DNA of 64,000 nt from Streptomyces sp. NBC_01478 (GTDB taxonomy: Bacteria > Actinomycetota > Actinomycetes > Streptomycetales > Streptomycetaceae). How positions within the stretch are numbered: position 1 is the first letter of the stretch; the number at the start of each line of letters is the position of its first letter. Shown here piece after piece: positions 49,697 through 58,679 of this stretch. The position numbers were made by a program, and so were the translations under genes. The DNA lies in NCBI RefSeq assembly GCF_036227225.1, contig NZ_CP109444.1, forward strand, positions 682,001 to 746,000, given 5' to 3'. A model generated the notes under the pieces. That model was given only the letters and a program-made list of their open reading frames with translations, did not search any database and was not told where the DNA came from.

Positions 49697-50821
49697 ATGC
49701 CGAAGATCTGGACCAACTCCGGCGACTCCCATTTCCTCGAACCGGGCGATCTCTGGGAGTCACGATTGCCCAAGCGGCTGGCCGACCTCACCCCCACGTC
49801 GGAGAAGGACCCGGACGGGGAGTACGAGACGGTTCATGTCGACGGCCAGTCGTTCCGTCGGAAACTGCCGACGTCGGTGGCCAGGGAGTTCCTGGAGGAG
49901 AGCCGCAAGGCACAAGGCATCCGCGACGCACGGGCGCGGCTGCGTGATCTGGACCAGGAGGGCGTCTGGGGCGAGGTGATCTTCCCGTCGCTGGGCATGT
50001 GGTCCTCGACCTTCCGGACGCCCGAGCTGCTCACGGCGTGCATGCGGGCGAGCAACGAGTGGGCGCTGGAGGAGATCGCCGCGGTCTCCGACCGTTACGT
50101 CGTGACCGCCCAGGTGTCCACGCTGGTGGTCGAGGACGCGATCGAGGAACTGGAGTGGGCCGCCGGACAGGGCTTCAAGGCCGTGTTCCTGCCCACCACC
50201 CCGCACCCCAGCGCACCGGACTGGCACCGATCGGACTGGGAGCCGTTCTGGACCGCCGCCGAACGCGCCCGCATGGTCCTCGCCTTCCACATCGGCACCG
50301 ACCCGGTGGACATGACGACCGGCGGCGCGGGCCTGGTCCACCGCGGCCCCGGCGGCGCGGTCATGAACTACACGGAGACGACGTTCTCCGGTCAGCGCGC
50401 CGCGATGAAGCTGGTGGCCTCCGGTGCCCTCGACCGGCACCCGGAGTTGAAGGTGCTGATCTCCGAAGGCGGCGCCACCTGGATCCCGTTCCTGGGCGAC
50501 CGCATGCGGGAGGGCTACCGCCAGCACCACATGGCGGTGCGCCCCACACTCGAACGGGACCCGAAGGAAACCCTGATGACCCAGGTGTACGCCTCCTTCC
50601 AGCACGACGAGACGGCGGTCGCCGCGTTCGACGCGATGGGCTACCGGAACGTCATGTTCGGCTCCGACTACCCGCACATGGAAGGCACCTTCGGGCACAC
50701 GCAGGACACCCTGAAGACGCTGTTCGACGGCGTCTCGGACGCGACCCGGCTGCGCATCACCCAGGGCGCGTTCTTCGAACTCTTCCCCGAGGTACCGCCG
50801 GTCCCCACGAGCGGGGTCTGA
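49697..50821 (+). CDS. Amidohydrolase-family (ACMSD-like) metal hydrolase
   Basis: This 374-residue protein of the amidohydrolase-2 family has SGDSHFLEP at the N-terminal strand, AFHIGTD holding a metal histidine, LISEGGATWIPFLGDR and the Asp in MFGSDYPHMEG. Relatives are decarboxylases or ring-hydrolases such as ACMSD and resorcylate decarboxylases. It heads a seven-gene operon and is probably a decarboxylase or hydrolase of a ring-cleavage product. GGAGGA precedes ATG 49697. Confidence 0.88.
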   Translation: MPKIWTNSGDSHFLEPGDLWESRLPKRLADLTPTSEKDPDGEYETVHVDGQSFRRKLPTSVAREFLEESRKAQGIRDARARLRDLDQEGVWGEVIFPSLGMWSSTFRTPELLTACMRASNEWALEEIAAVSDRYVVTAQVSTLVVEDAIEELEWAAGQGFKAVFLPTTPHPSAPDWHRSDWEPFWTAAERARMVLAFHIGTDPVDMTTGGAGLVHRGPGGAVMNYTETTFSGQRAAMKLVASGALDRHPELKVLISEGGATWIPFLGDRMREGYRQHHMAVRPTLERDPKETLMTQVYASFQHDETAVAAFDAMGYRNVMFGSDYPHMEGTFGHTQDTLKTLFDGVSDATRLRITQGAFFELFPEVPPVPTSGV

Positions 50822-50825
50822 GCCG

Positions 50826-52037
50826 ATGCCGCAGGACTCGGGACTGCGCGACGTGGCGATCGTCGGCGTCGGCGCCACGCCCTACTACCGGCGGGGCGAG
50901 TCCGCCCACAAGAGCATCACGCACCTCGCCGGCGAGGCCATCCTCGCCGCCTGCGCCGACGCCGGACTCTCCGTCGAGGAGATCGACGGCTTCGCCTACT
51001 ACTCGGGCGCCGGAGCCGGCTACGGCGACAAGATGGAGTCCGTCGACTTCATGGAGACCCTCGGCATCCCCGAGATCCGTTTCTCCGCGTCGCTCACGAA
51101 CGGGGGCGGCGGCTCGGCGGGCGCGATCGGCCTCGCCCGCGCGGGGATCGTCGCCGGTGACGCCTCGGTCGTCGTCACGGTCATGGCCCTGCAACAGCAG
51201 CGCCAACGCCTCGGCACGGTGATCGCGGCCAAGCCGGTGACCCCGATCAGCTCCTTCCTCCAGCCGTCCGGACTGGCCGGCCCGGGCCATCTGATGTCGG
51301 TCCTGGCCCGCCGTCACATGCACCGATTCGGCACCACCCGGAACGCGTTCGCCGAGATCGCCGTCTCCACCCGGCAGAACGCCCTCAACCGCCCCAAGGC
51401 GATCAAGAAGACGCCCCTCACCCGCGAGGAGTACTTCGCCGGACGGATGATCGCCGAACCGCTCTGCGTCTACGACTTCTGCCTGGAGACGGAGGGAGCG
51501 GTCGCCGTGATCACCACCTCGGCCGAACGCGCCCGCGACCTGCGCCAGAAGCCGGTCCCCGTGGTGGCCGTCGCCCACGGCGGCACCCGGGACTGGGGCC
51601 GCGCCTTCTCCTGGTACGGCATGCCGGACGAGACCTTCACCTCGTCGGGACACAGACCGATCGCCGGACACCTCTTCAAGCAGGCCGGCATCACACCGCA
51701 GGACATCGATGTGGCCCTGATCTACGACCACTTCACCCCGATGGTGCTCATGCAACTGGAGGACTACGGCTTCTGCGCCAAGGGCGACGGCGGCCCCTTC
51801 GTCGAGAGCGGCGCGATCCGCTACTCCCGCCGCAGGAAACCGGGGACCGTCGCGGTGAACCCGCACGGCGGGCAGCTCTCGGAGGCGTACGTCATCGGGA
51901 TGACCCAGATCGTCGAGGGCGTCGAGCAGATGCGCGGCACCGCGATCAACCAGGTCGACGACGCCGAATTCGCCCTGTGCACGGGCGGTCCGGCGAGCCT
52001 GCCGGTCAGCGGCCTGATCCTGGGACGCGACCGGTGA
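50826..52037 (+). CDS. Ltp2-like thiolase (lipid-transfer / retro-aldolase family)
   Basis: This 403-residue thiolase-fold protein ends with VNPHGGQLSEAYVIGMTQI, the conserved C-terminal His region. The usual Cys nucleophile region reads LTNGGGGSAGAIGLARAG and lacks the cysteine. This matches Ltp-type enzymes, which in steroid degradation work with a DUF35 partner as retro-aldolases that shorten side chains. The DUF35 partner is the next gene (GTGA overlap). It starts 4 bp after the amidohydrolase stop. Confidence 0.87.
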   Translation: MPQDSGLRDVAIVGVGATPYYRRGESAHKSITHLAGEAILAACADAGLSVEEIDGFAYYSGAGAGYGDKMESVDFMETLGIPEIRFSASLTNGGGGSAGAIGLARAGIVAGDASVVVTVMALQQQRQRLGTVIAAKPVTPISSFLQPSGLAGPGHLMSVLARRHMHRFGTTRNAFAEIAVSTRQNALNRPKAIKKTPLTREEYFAGRMIAEPLCVYDFCLETEGAVAVITTSAERARDLRQKPVPVVAVAHGGTRDWGRAFSWYGMPDETFTSSGHRPIAGHLFKQAGITPQDIDVALIYDHFTPMVLMQLEDYGFCAKGDGGPFVESGAIRYSRRRKPGTVAVNPHGGQLSEAYVIGMTQIVEGVEQMRGTAINQVDDAEFALCTGGPASLPVSGLILGRDR

Positions 52038-52474
52038 CCGGGGCGCGTATCGCGACGGCGTTGCCGTCGGACGTCGTACGGATCGCGACGGACCACGTCA
52101 CCGAGCCGTTCTGGCAGGCCGCGAAGGAACGGCGGCTGGTGGCACCGCGGTGCGGCGACTGCGGAACCTTCCGGCTGCCGCCCACCCCGTTCTGCCCCGA
52201 GTGCCGGTCCACCGCCGTCGACTGGCCCCAACTGTCCGGCCGGGCAACGGTCTACAGCTTCGCCGTGGTGCACGGCTACCCCGGGCTGCCGGATCTGACC
52301 CTGGTCCCCGCGGTCGTGGAACTGCCGGACGCGCCCGGCGCGAGGCTGGTCACCAACGTGGTCGGGGTCGAACCGGCCGACGTACGGATCGGGTTGGCGC
52401 TGACCGTCGACTTCCATCCCATCACCGACGGGTGGCTGCTGCCCGTGTTCCGCGTGGCCGCCGAGGAGGTGTGA
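52034..52474 (+). CDS. DUF35 Zn-ribbon/OB-fold protein
   Basis: The 146-residue protein has an N-terminal rubredoxin-like zinc ribbon (APRCGDCG then FCPECRS) followed by the DUF35 OB-fold (GRATVYSFAVVHGYPG). Such proteins bind acyl-CoA and form complexes with Ltp-type thiolases. It overlaps the thiolase gene by GTGA, so a 1:1 complex acting as a retro-aldolase is likely. Confidence 0.9.
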   Translation: MTGARIATALPSDVVRIATDHVTEPFWQAAKERRLVAPRCGDCGTFRLPPTPFCPECRSTAVDWPQLSGRATVYSFAVVHGYPGLPDLTLVPAVVELPDAPGARLVTNVVGVEPADVRIGLALTVDFHPITDGWLLPVFRVAAEEV

Positions 52475-52477
52475 GGC

Positions 52478-52705
52478 ATGGGCGACGACCACGAGAGCGC
52501 GCTGGAGGAGAAGCCGCTCGAATTCCTGGCGAGCGTGGCGAACAGCGGCGGTTCCTGCGACGGCCAGGCCGTCGTCCCCGACGGCGATCGCTATCGGTGC
52601 TGGTGTTCGTGCGGCGCCTGGAACGTCGAGGCACCAACTCAGGCCGAGGGGCTGCGACTTGCCCGCCTCCACACATCCACGGCGGGGGCGCGGCCATGGG
52701 CGTGA
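52478..52705 (+). CDS. 75-residue Cys-rich protein
   Basis: The protein is small and acidic at the N-terminus, with cysteines in GSCDG and RYRCWCSCGAWN and a downstream His in RLARLHT. The spacing could form a zinc site. It has a full Cys/His set, normal codon bias, a start 3 bp after the DUF35 stop and a 10-bp overlap with the phosphatase gene, so it is a real operon member. I do not recognise the family; a zinc-binding accessory subunit is plausible. Confidence 0.7.
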   Translation: MGDDHESALEEKPLEFLASVANSGGSCDGQAVVPDGDRYRCWCSCGAWNVEAPTQAEGLRLARLHTSTAGARPWA

Positions 52706-53232
52706 TCCTCTTCGTCCGGCACGGCAAGGCATCGCTGGGCGCGGCCGACTACGACGTGCTCTCCGACACCGGCCGGCTCCAGTCCGAGCTGCTCGGGACG
52801 GAGCTCTCCCGACGCGATGTCACCGCGACCCGGATCCTGACCGGCCGTCTCAACCGCCAGCAACAGACGGCCCGTTGCACACGTCTCGCGTCGAAGTGGT
52901 CGACGTCGGTGGAAGTCGACGAGGCGTGGAACGAGTTCGACCACGAGTTCACGGAGCCGTTCCCCGCGTTCACGAAACGGGTCGACGACGCATCGCGCAC
53001 GCTGGCCGCCGAGGTGGGCTCGGGGGAGACCGTTGTCGTCTTCACCAGCGCGGGGGTGATCGGGTGGGTCGCCGCGTCGCTGCTGGGCGGCGGCGAGCCG
53101 CAATGGTCCGCGCTGCACCGCGTGGCGGTCAACAGCGGGGTCACGAAAGTCGTCGTGGGCAGCCGGGGCAGCACGCTCGTCACCTTCAACGAGCACTCCC
53201 ACCTGCCCCCTCAACTCGTCACCTACCGATAG
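52696..53232 (+). CDS. Histidine phosphatase family protein
   Basis: The 178-residue protein starts ILFVRHGKAS, the RHG motif that carries the phosphorylated histidine. The segment where the family has the second catalytic His (xxHGGVI) reads VVFTSAGVIGWVA, so that His is absent, as in some actinobacterial members. Glu in EFDHEF may be the acid. The role in a CoA pathway is unclear; it might remove a phosphate from CoA or a CoA precursor. It overlaps the Cys-rich gene. Confidence 0.8.
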   Translation: MGVILFVRHGKASLGAADYDVLSDTGRLQSELLGTELSRRDVTATRILTGRLNRQQQTARCTRLASKWSTSVEVDEAWNEFDHEFTEPFPAFTKRVDDASRTLAAEVGSGETVVVFTSAGVIGWVAASLLGGGEPQWSALHRVAVNSGVTKVVVGSRGSTLVTFNEHSHLPPQLVTYR

Positions 53233-53240
53233 GGGCTGAC

Positions 53241-54065
53241 ATGGAGTCAGGCAGGAAGGTCGCCTTCATCACCGGTGTCGCCCGCGGTCAGGGCCGCGCG
53301 CACGCGGTGCGACTCGCCTCCCGGGGCATGGACATCATCGGTCTGGACATATGCGAGGACATCGGGTCGATGGACTACCCGAACGCCACCGAGGACGACC
53401 TCCGGGCGACGGTCAAGGCCGTCGAGGAGGCGGGCGGGTCGATCGTCGCCGAGAAGGGCGACGTGCGCAGCTACGACGATCTGCGCCGGGTCCTGGACCA
53501 CGGCGTCGAACGCTTCGGCCGGGTCGACGTGCTGCTCGCGAACGCGGGCATCATCCGGCTCTCCCCCGGCGGCGACCGCGACCGCACCTGGACCGACATC
53601 ATCGACGTGAACCTGACGGGCGTGTGGCGCACGATCGAGGTGGTGCTGCCGGCGATCCGCGCCGGTGAGCGCGGCGGGTCGATCGTCATCACGAGTTCGG
53701 TGGCCGGGCTCAAGGGCGGCGCGAACGACAAGGCGGGCGGCCAGGCCTACACGGCGGCGAAACGGGGCCTGGTCGGCCTGATGCAGGTGCTCGCCAACGA
53801 GTACGCGGGCGAGCGCATCCGGGTCAACACCATCCATCCCACAGGGGTGTTGTCGGGCATGACGCAGAACCCGGTCATGGAGGAACTCCACGCGCAGGCC
53901 GCCAGGGGCGAGAAGAACCCGATCAGCCAGATGCGGAACGCCCTCCCGATCGACATCCTCCGGGCCGAGGACATCGCCAACGCCGTCGCATGGCTGGTGT
54001 CCGACGAAGCCGCCTACATCACCGGCGTCCAACTGCCCCTCGACGCGGGCTTCGCCGTCCGCTGA
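53241..54065 (+). CDS. Mycofactocin-type SDR dehydrogenase
   Basis: This 274-residue SDR begins VAFITGVARGQGRAHAVRLA and IIGLDICEDI, the signature of mycofactocin-coupled carveol-dehydrogenase-like SDRs that bind NAD tightly. Catalytic residues are in VLLANAGII, ITSSVAG and AYTAAKRG. It likely oxidises an alcohol to a ketone or aldehyde and passes electrons through mycofactocin. No mycofactocin biosynthesis genes are in the window. It follows the phosphatase by 8 bp. Confidence 0.85.
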   Translation: MESGRKVAFITGVARGQGRAHAVRLASRGMDIIGLDICEDIGSMDYPNATEDDLRATVKAVEEAGGSIVAEKGDVRSYDDLRRVLDHGVERFGRVDVLLANAGIIRLSPGGDRDRTWTDIIDVNLTGVWRTIEVVLPAIRAGERGGSIVITSSVAGLKGGANDKAGGQAYTAAKRGLVGLMQVLANEYAGERIRVNTIHPTGVLSGMTQNPVMEELHAQAARGEKNPISQMRNALPIDILRAEDIANAVAWLVSDEAAYITGVQLPLDAGFAVR

Positions 54066-54116
54066 GCCACGCGCTGCCGCACCCGCAGACCAAGAACTCC
54101 CCAGGAGACACCACCC

Positions 54117-55580
54117 ATGCCCGTGACCGCACCGCACGTCCGACTCCGCTACGGCGACAAGGTTCTCGACTCCGGGTCCGGCGGTGTCTTCGAGCATCGC
54201 AACCCCTACACGGGCGAGATCCAGGCGGCGATCCCGTTGGCCGGCGCCGCCGAGATCGACGAGGCCGTCGAACTGGCCGCCGCGCAGGCCGAGTCATGGC
54301 GCCGCTGGACGCCGGAGGCGCGGCGCGACGTCCTGACGCGGTTCGCCGGGCTGCTGGGCGAACACCGTCAGGAGTTCGTCGACCTCCAGGCGCTCGACGG
54401 CGGCACCCCGACCCACTTCGGCGAACGGATCGTCGACAACTCGATCAACTGGACCCGCTACTACGCCGGCTGGTGCGACAAACTCTCCGGCGAGCTGATC
54501 TCGACCCTCGACACGCGCGGCTACTTCTCCTACACGGCACCCGAGCCGTACGGCGTCGTGGGCATCATCGTCACCTGGAACGGCCCCGTGGTGTCGCTGG
54601 GCATGAAGGTGATCCCGGCGCTGGCGGCCGGGAACTGCGTGGTGGTCAAGCCCTCGGAGTTCACGCCCTTCGCACCGGATCTGTACGCCCGGCTCCTGCG
54701 CGAGGCGGGCGTACCGGACGGCGTGTGCAGCATCCTCAGCGGTGGCGCGGAGGCCGGGGAGGCCCTGGTGCGCCACCCGAAGGTGGAGAAGGTGAGCTTC
54801 ACCGGCGGCCCCGTCGCGGCCCGCCGGATCATGCACGCCTGTGCGGAGCAACTCAAGCCCGCCGTACTGGAGTTGGGCGGCAAGACGGGCAGCATCGTCT
54901 TCCCGGACGCCGGTGGCCTCGACGCGGTGGCGAACCGCGCCGTACGGGACAGCATCGGGGTGCTGGCCGGGCAGGGCTGCGTGGTGCCGACCCGGCTGAT
55001 CGTGCATGAGGACATCTACGACGAGGTGGTGGAGCGGGTCACCGAGGTGGCCGCGACCTACCGGATGGGGGATCCGTTCGATCCCGGGGTCAAGGTGGGT
55101 CCGCTCATCAACGCCGCCGCGGTCGAGCGGGTCTGCGGGATGCTCGACCGTGCCAGGCGGGACAAGGCCGGGCGGATCACCCTCGGCGGCAACCGGGCCG
55201 GTGGTGACCTCGCCGGCAAGAACTTCGTCGAGCCCACGATCATCGTCGACGTGGACCCGGACCACGAGATCGCCCAGACGGAGGTCTTCGGCCCCGTGCT
55301 GCTGGTGTTCAGGTTCGCGACCGAGGACGAGGCGGTCGCCCTGGCCAACAGCACGCCGTACGGCCTCGGCGCCAACATCCAGTCCACGGACCTCGCCCGC
55401 GTCCACCGTGTCGCCGAGCGCCTGAGGGCCGGCGGCGTCTACGTCAACGGAGCCCGGCAGAACCTCCCGCACACCCCCTTCGGCGGCCTCGGCCTCAGCG
55501 GCTACGGCAAGGAAGGCGGCCGGGCGGGCATCGACGAGTTCCTGCGCTACAAGACCGTGTCGATCGTCCCGCCGGAGTGA
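54117..55580 (+). CDS. Aldehyde dehydrogenase
   Basis: This 487-residue NAD(P)-dependent aldehyde dehydrogenase has ELGGKTGSIVF with the general-base Glu (about residue 253), the catalytic Cys in GQGCVVPTR (about 287), IIVTWNGPV and VVVKPSEFTPF for the cofactor, and ELGGK spacing normal for the family. It probably oxidises the aldehyde made by the SDR upstream to a carboxylate. It is the last gene of the TetR-controlled operon and converges on a LuxR gene. Confidence 0.92.
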   Translation: MPVTAPHVRLRYGDKVLDSGSGGVFEHRNPYTGEIQAAIPLAGAAEIDEAVELAAAQAESWRRWTPEARRDVLTRFAGLLGEHRQEFVDLQALDGGTPTHFGERIVDNSINWTRYYAGWCDKLSGELISTLDTRGYFSYTAPEPYGVVGIIVTWNGPVVSLGMKVIPALAAGNCVVVKPSEFTPFAPDLYARLLREAGVPDGVCSILSGGAEAGEALVRHPKVEKVSFTGGPVAARRIMHACAEQLKPAVLELGGKTGSIVFPDAGGLDAVANRAVRDSIGVLAGQGCVVPTRLIVHEDIYDEVVERVTEVAATYRMGDPFDPGVKVGPLINAAAVERVCGMLDRARRDKAGRITLGGNRAGGDLAGKNFVEPTIIVDVDPDHEIAQTEVFGPVLLVFRFATEDEAVALANSTPYGLGANIQSTDLARVHRVAERLRAGGVYVNGARQNLPHTPFGGLGLSGYGKEGGRAGIDEFLRYKTVSIVPPE

Positions 55581-55606
55581 GGGCGTGCACCTCACGGTGC
55601 CCGGAC

Positions 55607-58465
55607 CTAGGCGTGGGAGAGGACCCCGCGAGCGCGGTGGCCGTTGAGCACGGCCGTGACCACTTCGGTGCGGGACCGCAGCCCGGTGCGGGCGAACAGC
55701 CGGGACAGCCGGTTGGCGACCGCGTCCTCGGTGAGCCGTAGCACCATGGCGATCTGACGGTTCGTCAACCCTTCGGCGATCAGGGTCGCGAGCAGCAACT
55801 CGCTCTCGACGGTGGCCTGTTTGCGGCCGGGGACGGTGATCCCGGCCGCACGCATGGCGGTGCGGGTGTGGAAGCGGTCCAGTGCGGCGCCGCACCGCCC
55901 GAACAGTTCGTACGCCTCGCGCAGCAGCGTGGGTGGGCCCGCGCCCGCGTCGGCCGCGGCGACGAGGGTCACCGCGGTCTCGTACGGCTGGCTGCGCGCG
56001 CGGGCCAGTTCCACGGCCTCCCGGAGCCGCTCCCCGGCGATGGCGGGACTGTCCTGCCGCAGGACCCGGGCCGATGCGAGCAGGTGGCACAGCCGGGTCC
56101 TTCCGGTGCCCATCTGCTCGGAGATGTGTTCCAGGCGGTCCAGGCAGGCCGTCGCCTCCGCCGTGCGTCCCGCCTCCGTGAGCAACTCCGCCAGGGCGGC
56201 CCAGAGTTCGTCGGTGCCGGCGACCTGGCCGTGGGCGCCCGCCGCGTCCAGGCCGCGCCGCAGCGACCGCTCGGCACCGGCCGGATCGCCGAGGATCCGC
56301 AGCACCGCCGCCTGGACCGCGTCCAGGGAGTGCTCCGGCGGGCCCTCCTCCGGGGCGCGCACGCTGTCGATCACACGGCGGGCGCTCGTGACGCGGCCCC
56401 GGGCGAGGAGGATCGCGGCGGTCCGTGCGGGAATCAGGTACTTGTCGATCGCGGGCGTATGGAACTGGTTGTTGGCCAGCATCCAGCGGCTCGGCTCCAG
56501 TGCCTCGTCCCACTCGCCCCGGAGCTGGTGCCGGAGGAACAGGCCGGACCGGGGCAGCACCTCGGGAGCCAGGCCCTGTGCGGCCAGAAGGGCTTCACCG
56601 GCGTGCAGGTCACCGCCGTTGAGGAGTTCGTCGAACTTGGTGACGGTGAGGGTGTACGCGTGGTCGGGACCGATGTGGGGCGCTTCCGGGACGGCCAGTG
56701 AGCGTCTGAAGCCTTCCGGCCGGCCCAGGGCGAGTTCGGCCGCGTCGCGGAAGCAGGCGGGGTTGGCGCGGGCGCGGATCCCGGTGGTCCAGACGGGTTC
56801 CGTGCGGGCCAGGAGGTCCAGCGCTTCACGCCAGCGCGCCAGGAGGCACAGGGCCAGTGCGCGGCCGGTCGTGGTGGCCAGGACGGGGAGCGCCAGTTCG
56901 TCCCACCATTGCTCGGTGGCCAGTCGGGACAGTGTCCGCCAGTCCAGGTCGTCGGCCGTCGCCGCCGTCAACAGGGTTGCGGTCTCCTGCAGTTGCAGTG
57001 GGCCGACGAGGTCCGGGCGGTTGCGCAGGATCGACTCGGCGATGGTCCGGGCGGACCAGAAGTCCCCCGCGAAGTAGGCGGCGACGGCGTACCGCTGAAG
57101 GGCCGGGACCCGGTCGGCGGGGCGCTCGACGAGGTGGCCGGCCGCCTGGCACCACCGGAGCATGCCCCGGCCCTCGGCGTCGGGATGCAGGCGTTCCGCG
57201 GCGGCCGTCAACTCGGCTGCCGCGCGGGCCCGTTCGACGAGCGTCCCCGCCTCCGCGATCCGGTCCGCCAGGTAGGCCACCGCGTCCGCCGCGTCGAGCC
57301 CGACCGTCGTCGGTGGTCTCGCCCCGGACGCGGTGCCCGCCGCGTCCGCGTCCGACCACAGTGTCTCCACCGCCGTGGCGGACAGCCGACTGCGCTCCAG
57401 CGGCCCGAGCCGCTCCCGCAGCGCGTGTGCCACCAGCGGAACCGCGAACGTCCACCCTTGCGCGCCGCCGTCCAGACCGGGCAGTTCCTCGACGATCTCC
57501 GCGCCGATCAACGCTCCTATGGCGTCCCGGACTTGACCGGCCGCCAGCCCGGCCGACCCCGCGATCAGCGCTACGGCCCGTACGCCGAGCGGCCACAGGA
57601 TGCTGAGCGCTCCGGCCACCGTGCGGCACGGCTCGCCCAGCGCGTCCAGCGCCCGCAGGAACCGGTCGCCGTCCCGCAGCACGGGCGTCGGCGTGCGCAC
57701 TCCGACGAAGGCGTGGCCGTCCGCCACCCTGATCGCCCCCTGCCGACCCCACTCGGTGAGCAGAGTGTCGACCGCCCCGGGCAGACCGCGCGTGAGGTGC
57801 CGCACCCGCCGGGCCAGACCGGTGTCGGGGACCGCTCCCAGCCGCCCCGTCACCACGGCGCTGGTCCCGTCCGGGGTGAGCCGGGACAGCGCGACGGTGT
57901 GGGCTCCCTCAACGCCCGCCAGTCGCAGCGGAGTTCCGTCCCCGCGCCCCACGGCGGAGGCCAACAGGCGGACACCGGACGGCACCTCCGCGAGGTCGGT
58001 CCCGGCGAGCAGGGCCAGCGAGTCGGCGTCGGCGTGATGGAGGTCGTCCAGCACGACGACCACCCCGGCGGGCCGCGCCAGGGCGGCGCGCAGCAGCGCG
58101 GCCATCACCGTCCCGTCACCCCGCCCGGCCGCCCGCAGCGCCTCCGCGGGCCGGCGCTCCTCCACCGCCATGACGAGCCGCAGCGCCAGCAGGAACGGCC
58201 GGGCGCCGTCACCGGGAACGCAGCTCACGGCGCGCACCAACGCCCCTTCCGTACGCAGCCGTTCGGCGACCGCCCGCACGAACACGCTCCGCCCGGCGCC
58301 CCGTTCACCCCGGACCAGCACCAGGCGCGGCCCGCCCGTGTCCGTCAACAGACCGTGAACCACGTCCAACTCCCGCTCGCGGCCCACCAGACGGCCGGTC
58401 GCGGGGCCCGTGCCCGCGGCCGTACCGCCACGCACCGACCACGGGTTCTCGGACGGAACGGTCAT
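55607..58465 (-). CDS. AAA-type LuxR regulator with altered P-loop
   Basis: The 952-residue regulator has the STAND/LAL layout. The Walker A equivalent reads RGERGAGRS, so the essential Lys is Arg; the Walker B is VVVVLDDLHHAD. A TPR-like middle is followed by the C-terminal LuxR helix-turn-helix LIAEGLTNRQIAMVLRLTED. ATP binding may be weak or absent. It is divergent from another AAA-LuxR gene at 58680 and converges on the aldehyde dehydrogenase. ATG 58465 was chosen; an upstream extension lacks support. Confidence 0.88.
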   Translation of the reverse strand: MTVPSENPWSVRGGTAAGTGPATGRLVGRERELDVVHGLLTDTGGPRLVLVRGERGAGRSVFVRAVAERLRTEGALVRAVSCVPGDGARPFLLALRLVMAVEERRPAEALRAAGRGDGTVMAALLRAALARPAGVVVVLDDLHHADADSLALLAGTDLAEVPSGVRLLASAVGRGDGTPLRLAGVEGAHTVALSRLTPDGTSAVVTGRLGAVPDTGLARRVRHLTRGLPGAVDTLLTEWGRQGAIRVADGHAFVGVRTPTPVLRDGDRFLRALDALGEPCRTVAGALSILWPLGVRAVALIAGSAGLAAGQVRDAIGALIGAEIVEELPGLDGGAQGWTFAVPLVAHALRERLGPLERSRLSATAVETLWSDADAAGTASGARPPTTVGLDAADAVAYLADRIAEAGTLVERARAAAELTAAAERLHPDAEGRGMLRWCQAAGHLVERPADRVPALQRYAVAAYFAGDFWSARTIAESILRNRPDLVGPLQLQETATLLTAATADDLDWRTLSRLATEQWWDELALPVLATTTGRALALCLLARWREALDLLARTEPVWTTGIRARANPACFRDAAELALGRPEGFRRSLAVPEAPHIGPDHAYTLTVTKFDELLNGGDLHAGEALLAAQGLAPEVLPRSGLFLRHQLRGEWDEALEPSRWMLANNQFHTPAIDKYLIPARTAAILLARGRVTSARRVIDSVRAPEEGPPEHSLDAVQAAVLRILGDPAGAERSLRRGLDAAGAHGQVAGTDELWAALAELLTEAGRTAEATACLDRLEHISEQMGTGRTRLCHLLASARVLRQDSPAIAGERLREAVELARARSQPYETAVTLVAAADAGAGPPTLLREAYELFGRCGAALDRFHTRTAMRAAGITVPGRKQATVESELLLATLIAEGLTNRQIAMVLRLTEDAVANRLSRLFARTGLRSRTEVVTAVLNGHRARGVLSHA

Positions 58466-58561
58466 GGTCCACCGCTCTCTCTTCGACGACATGGGCCGGG
58501 TGGGCAAGGACAAGCCCGGAGACCTCCGGTCGGCCGTATGTTCGGAAACCGGCCCCGCATC

Positions 58562-58578
58562 CACATTATGATCACATT
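58562..58578 (+). promoter_or_regulatory. Direct repeat in the divergent LuxR promoter
   Basis: CACATT occurs at 58562-58567 and 58573-58578, one helical turn apart, in the AT-richest part of the 214-bp spacer and flanking a TGATCA palindrome. LuxR-type regulators often use such spaced direct repeats. Confidence 0.35.
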
Positions 58579-58679
58579 CACACGGCCGTCTCCGTCGGAC
58601 GGCCGGCTCCGCACGCACCGGCCACCAACTCACCTGCCCCTGTTGGCCGTTCACCCGTGGAGCACCGAACCCGGAAGGG

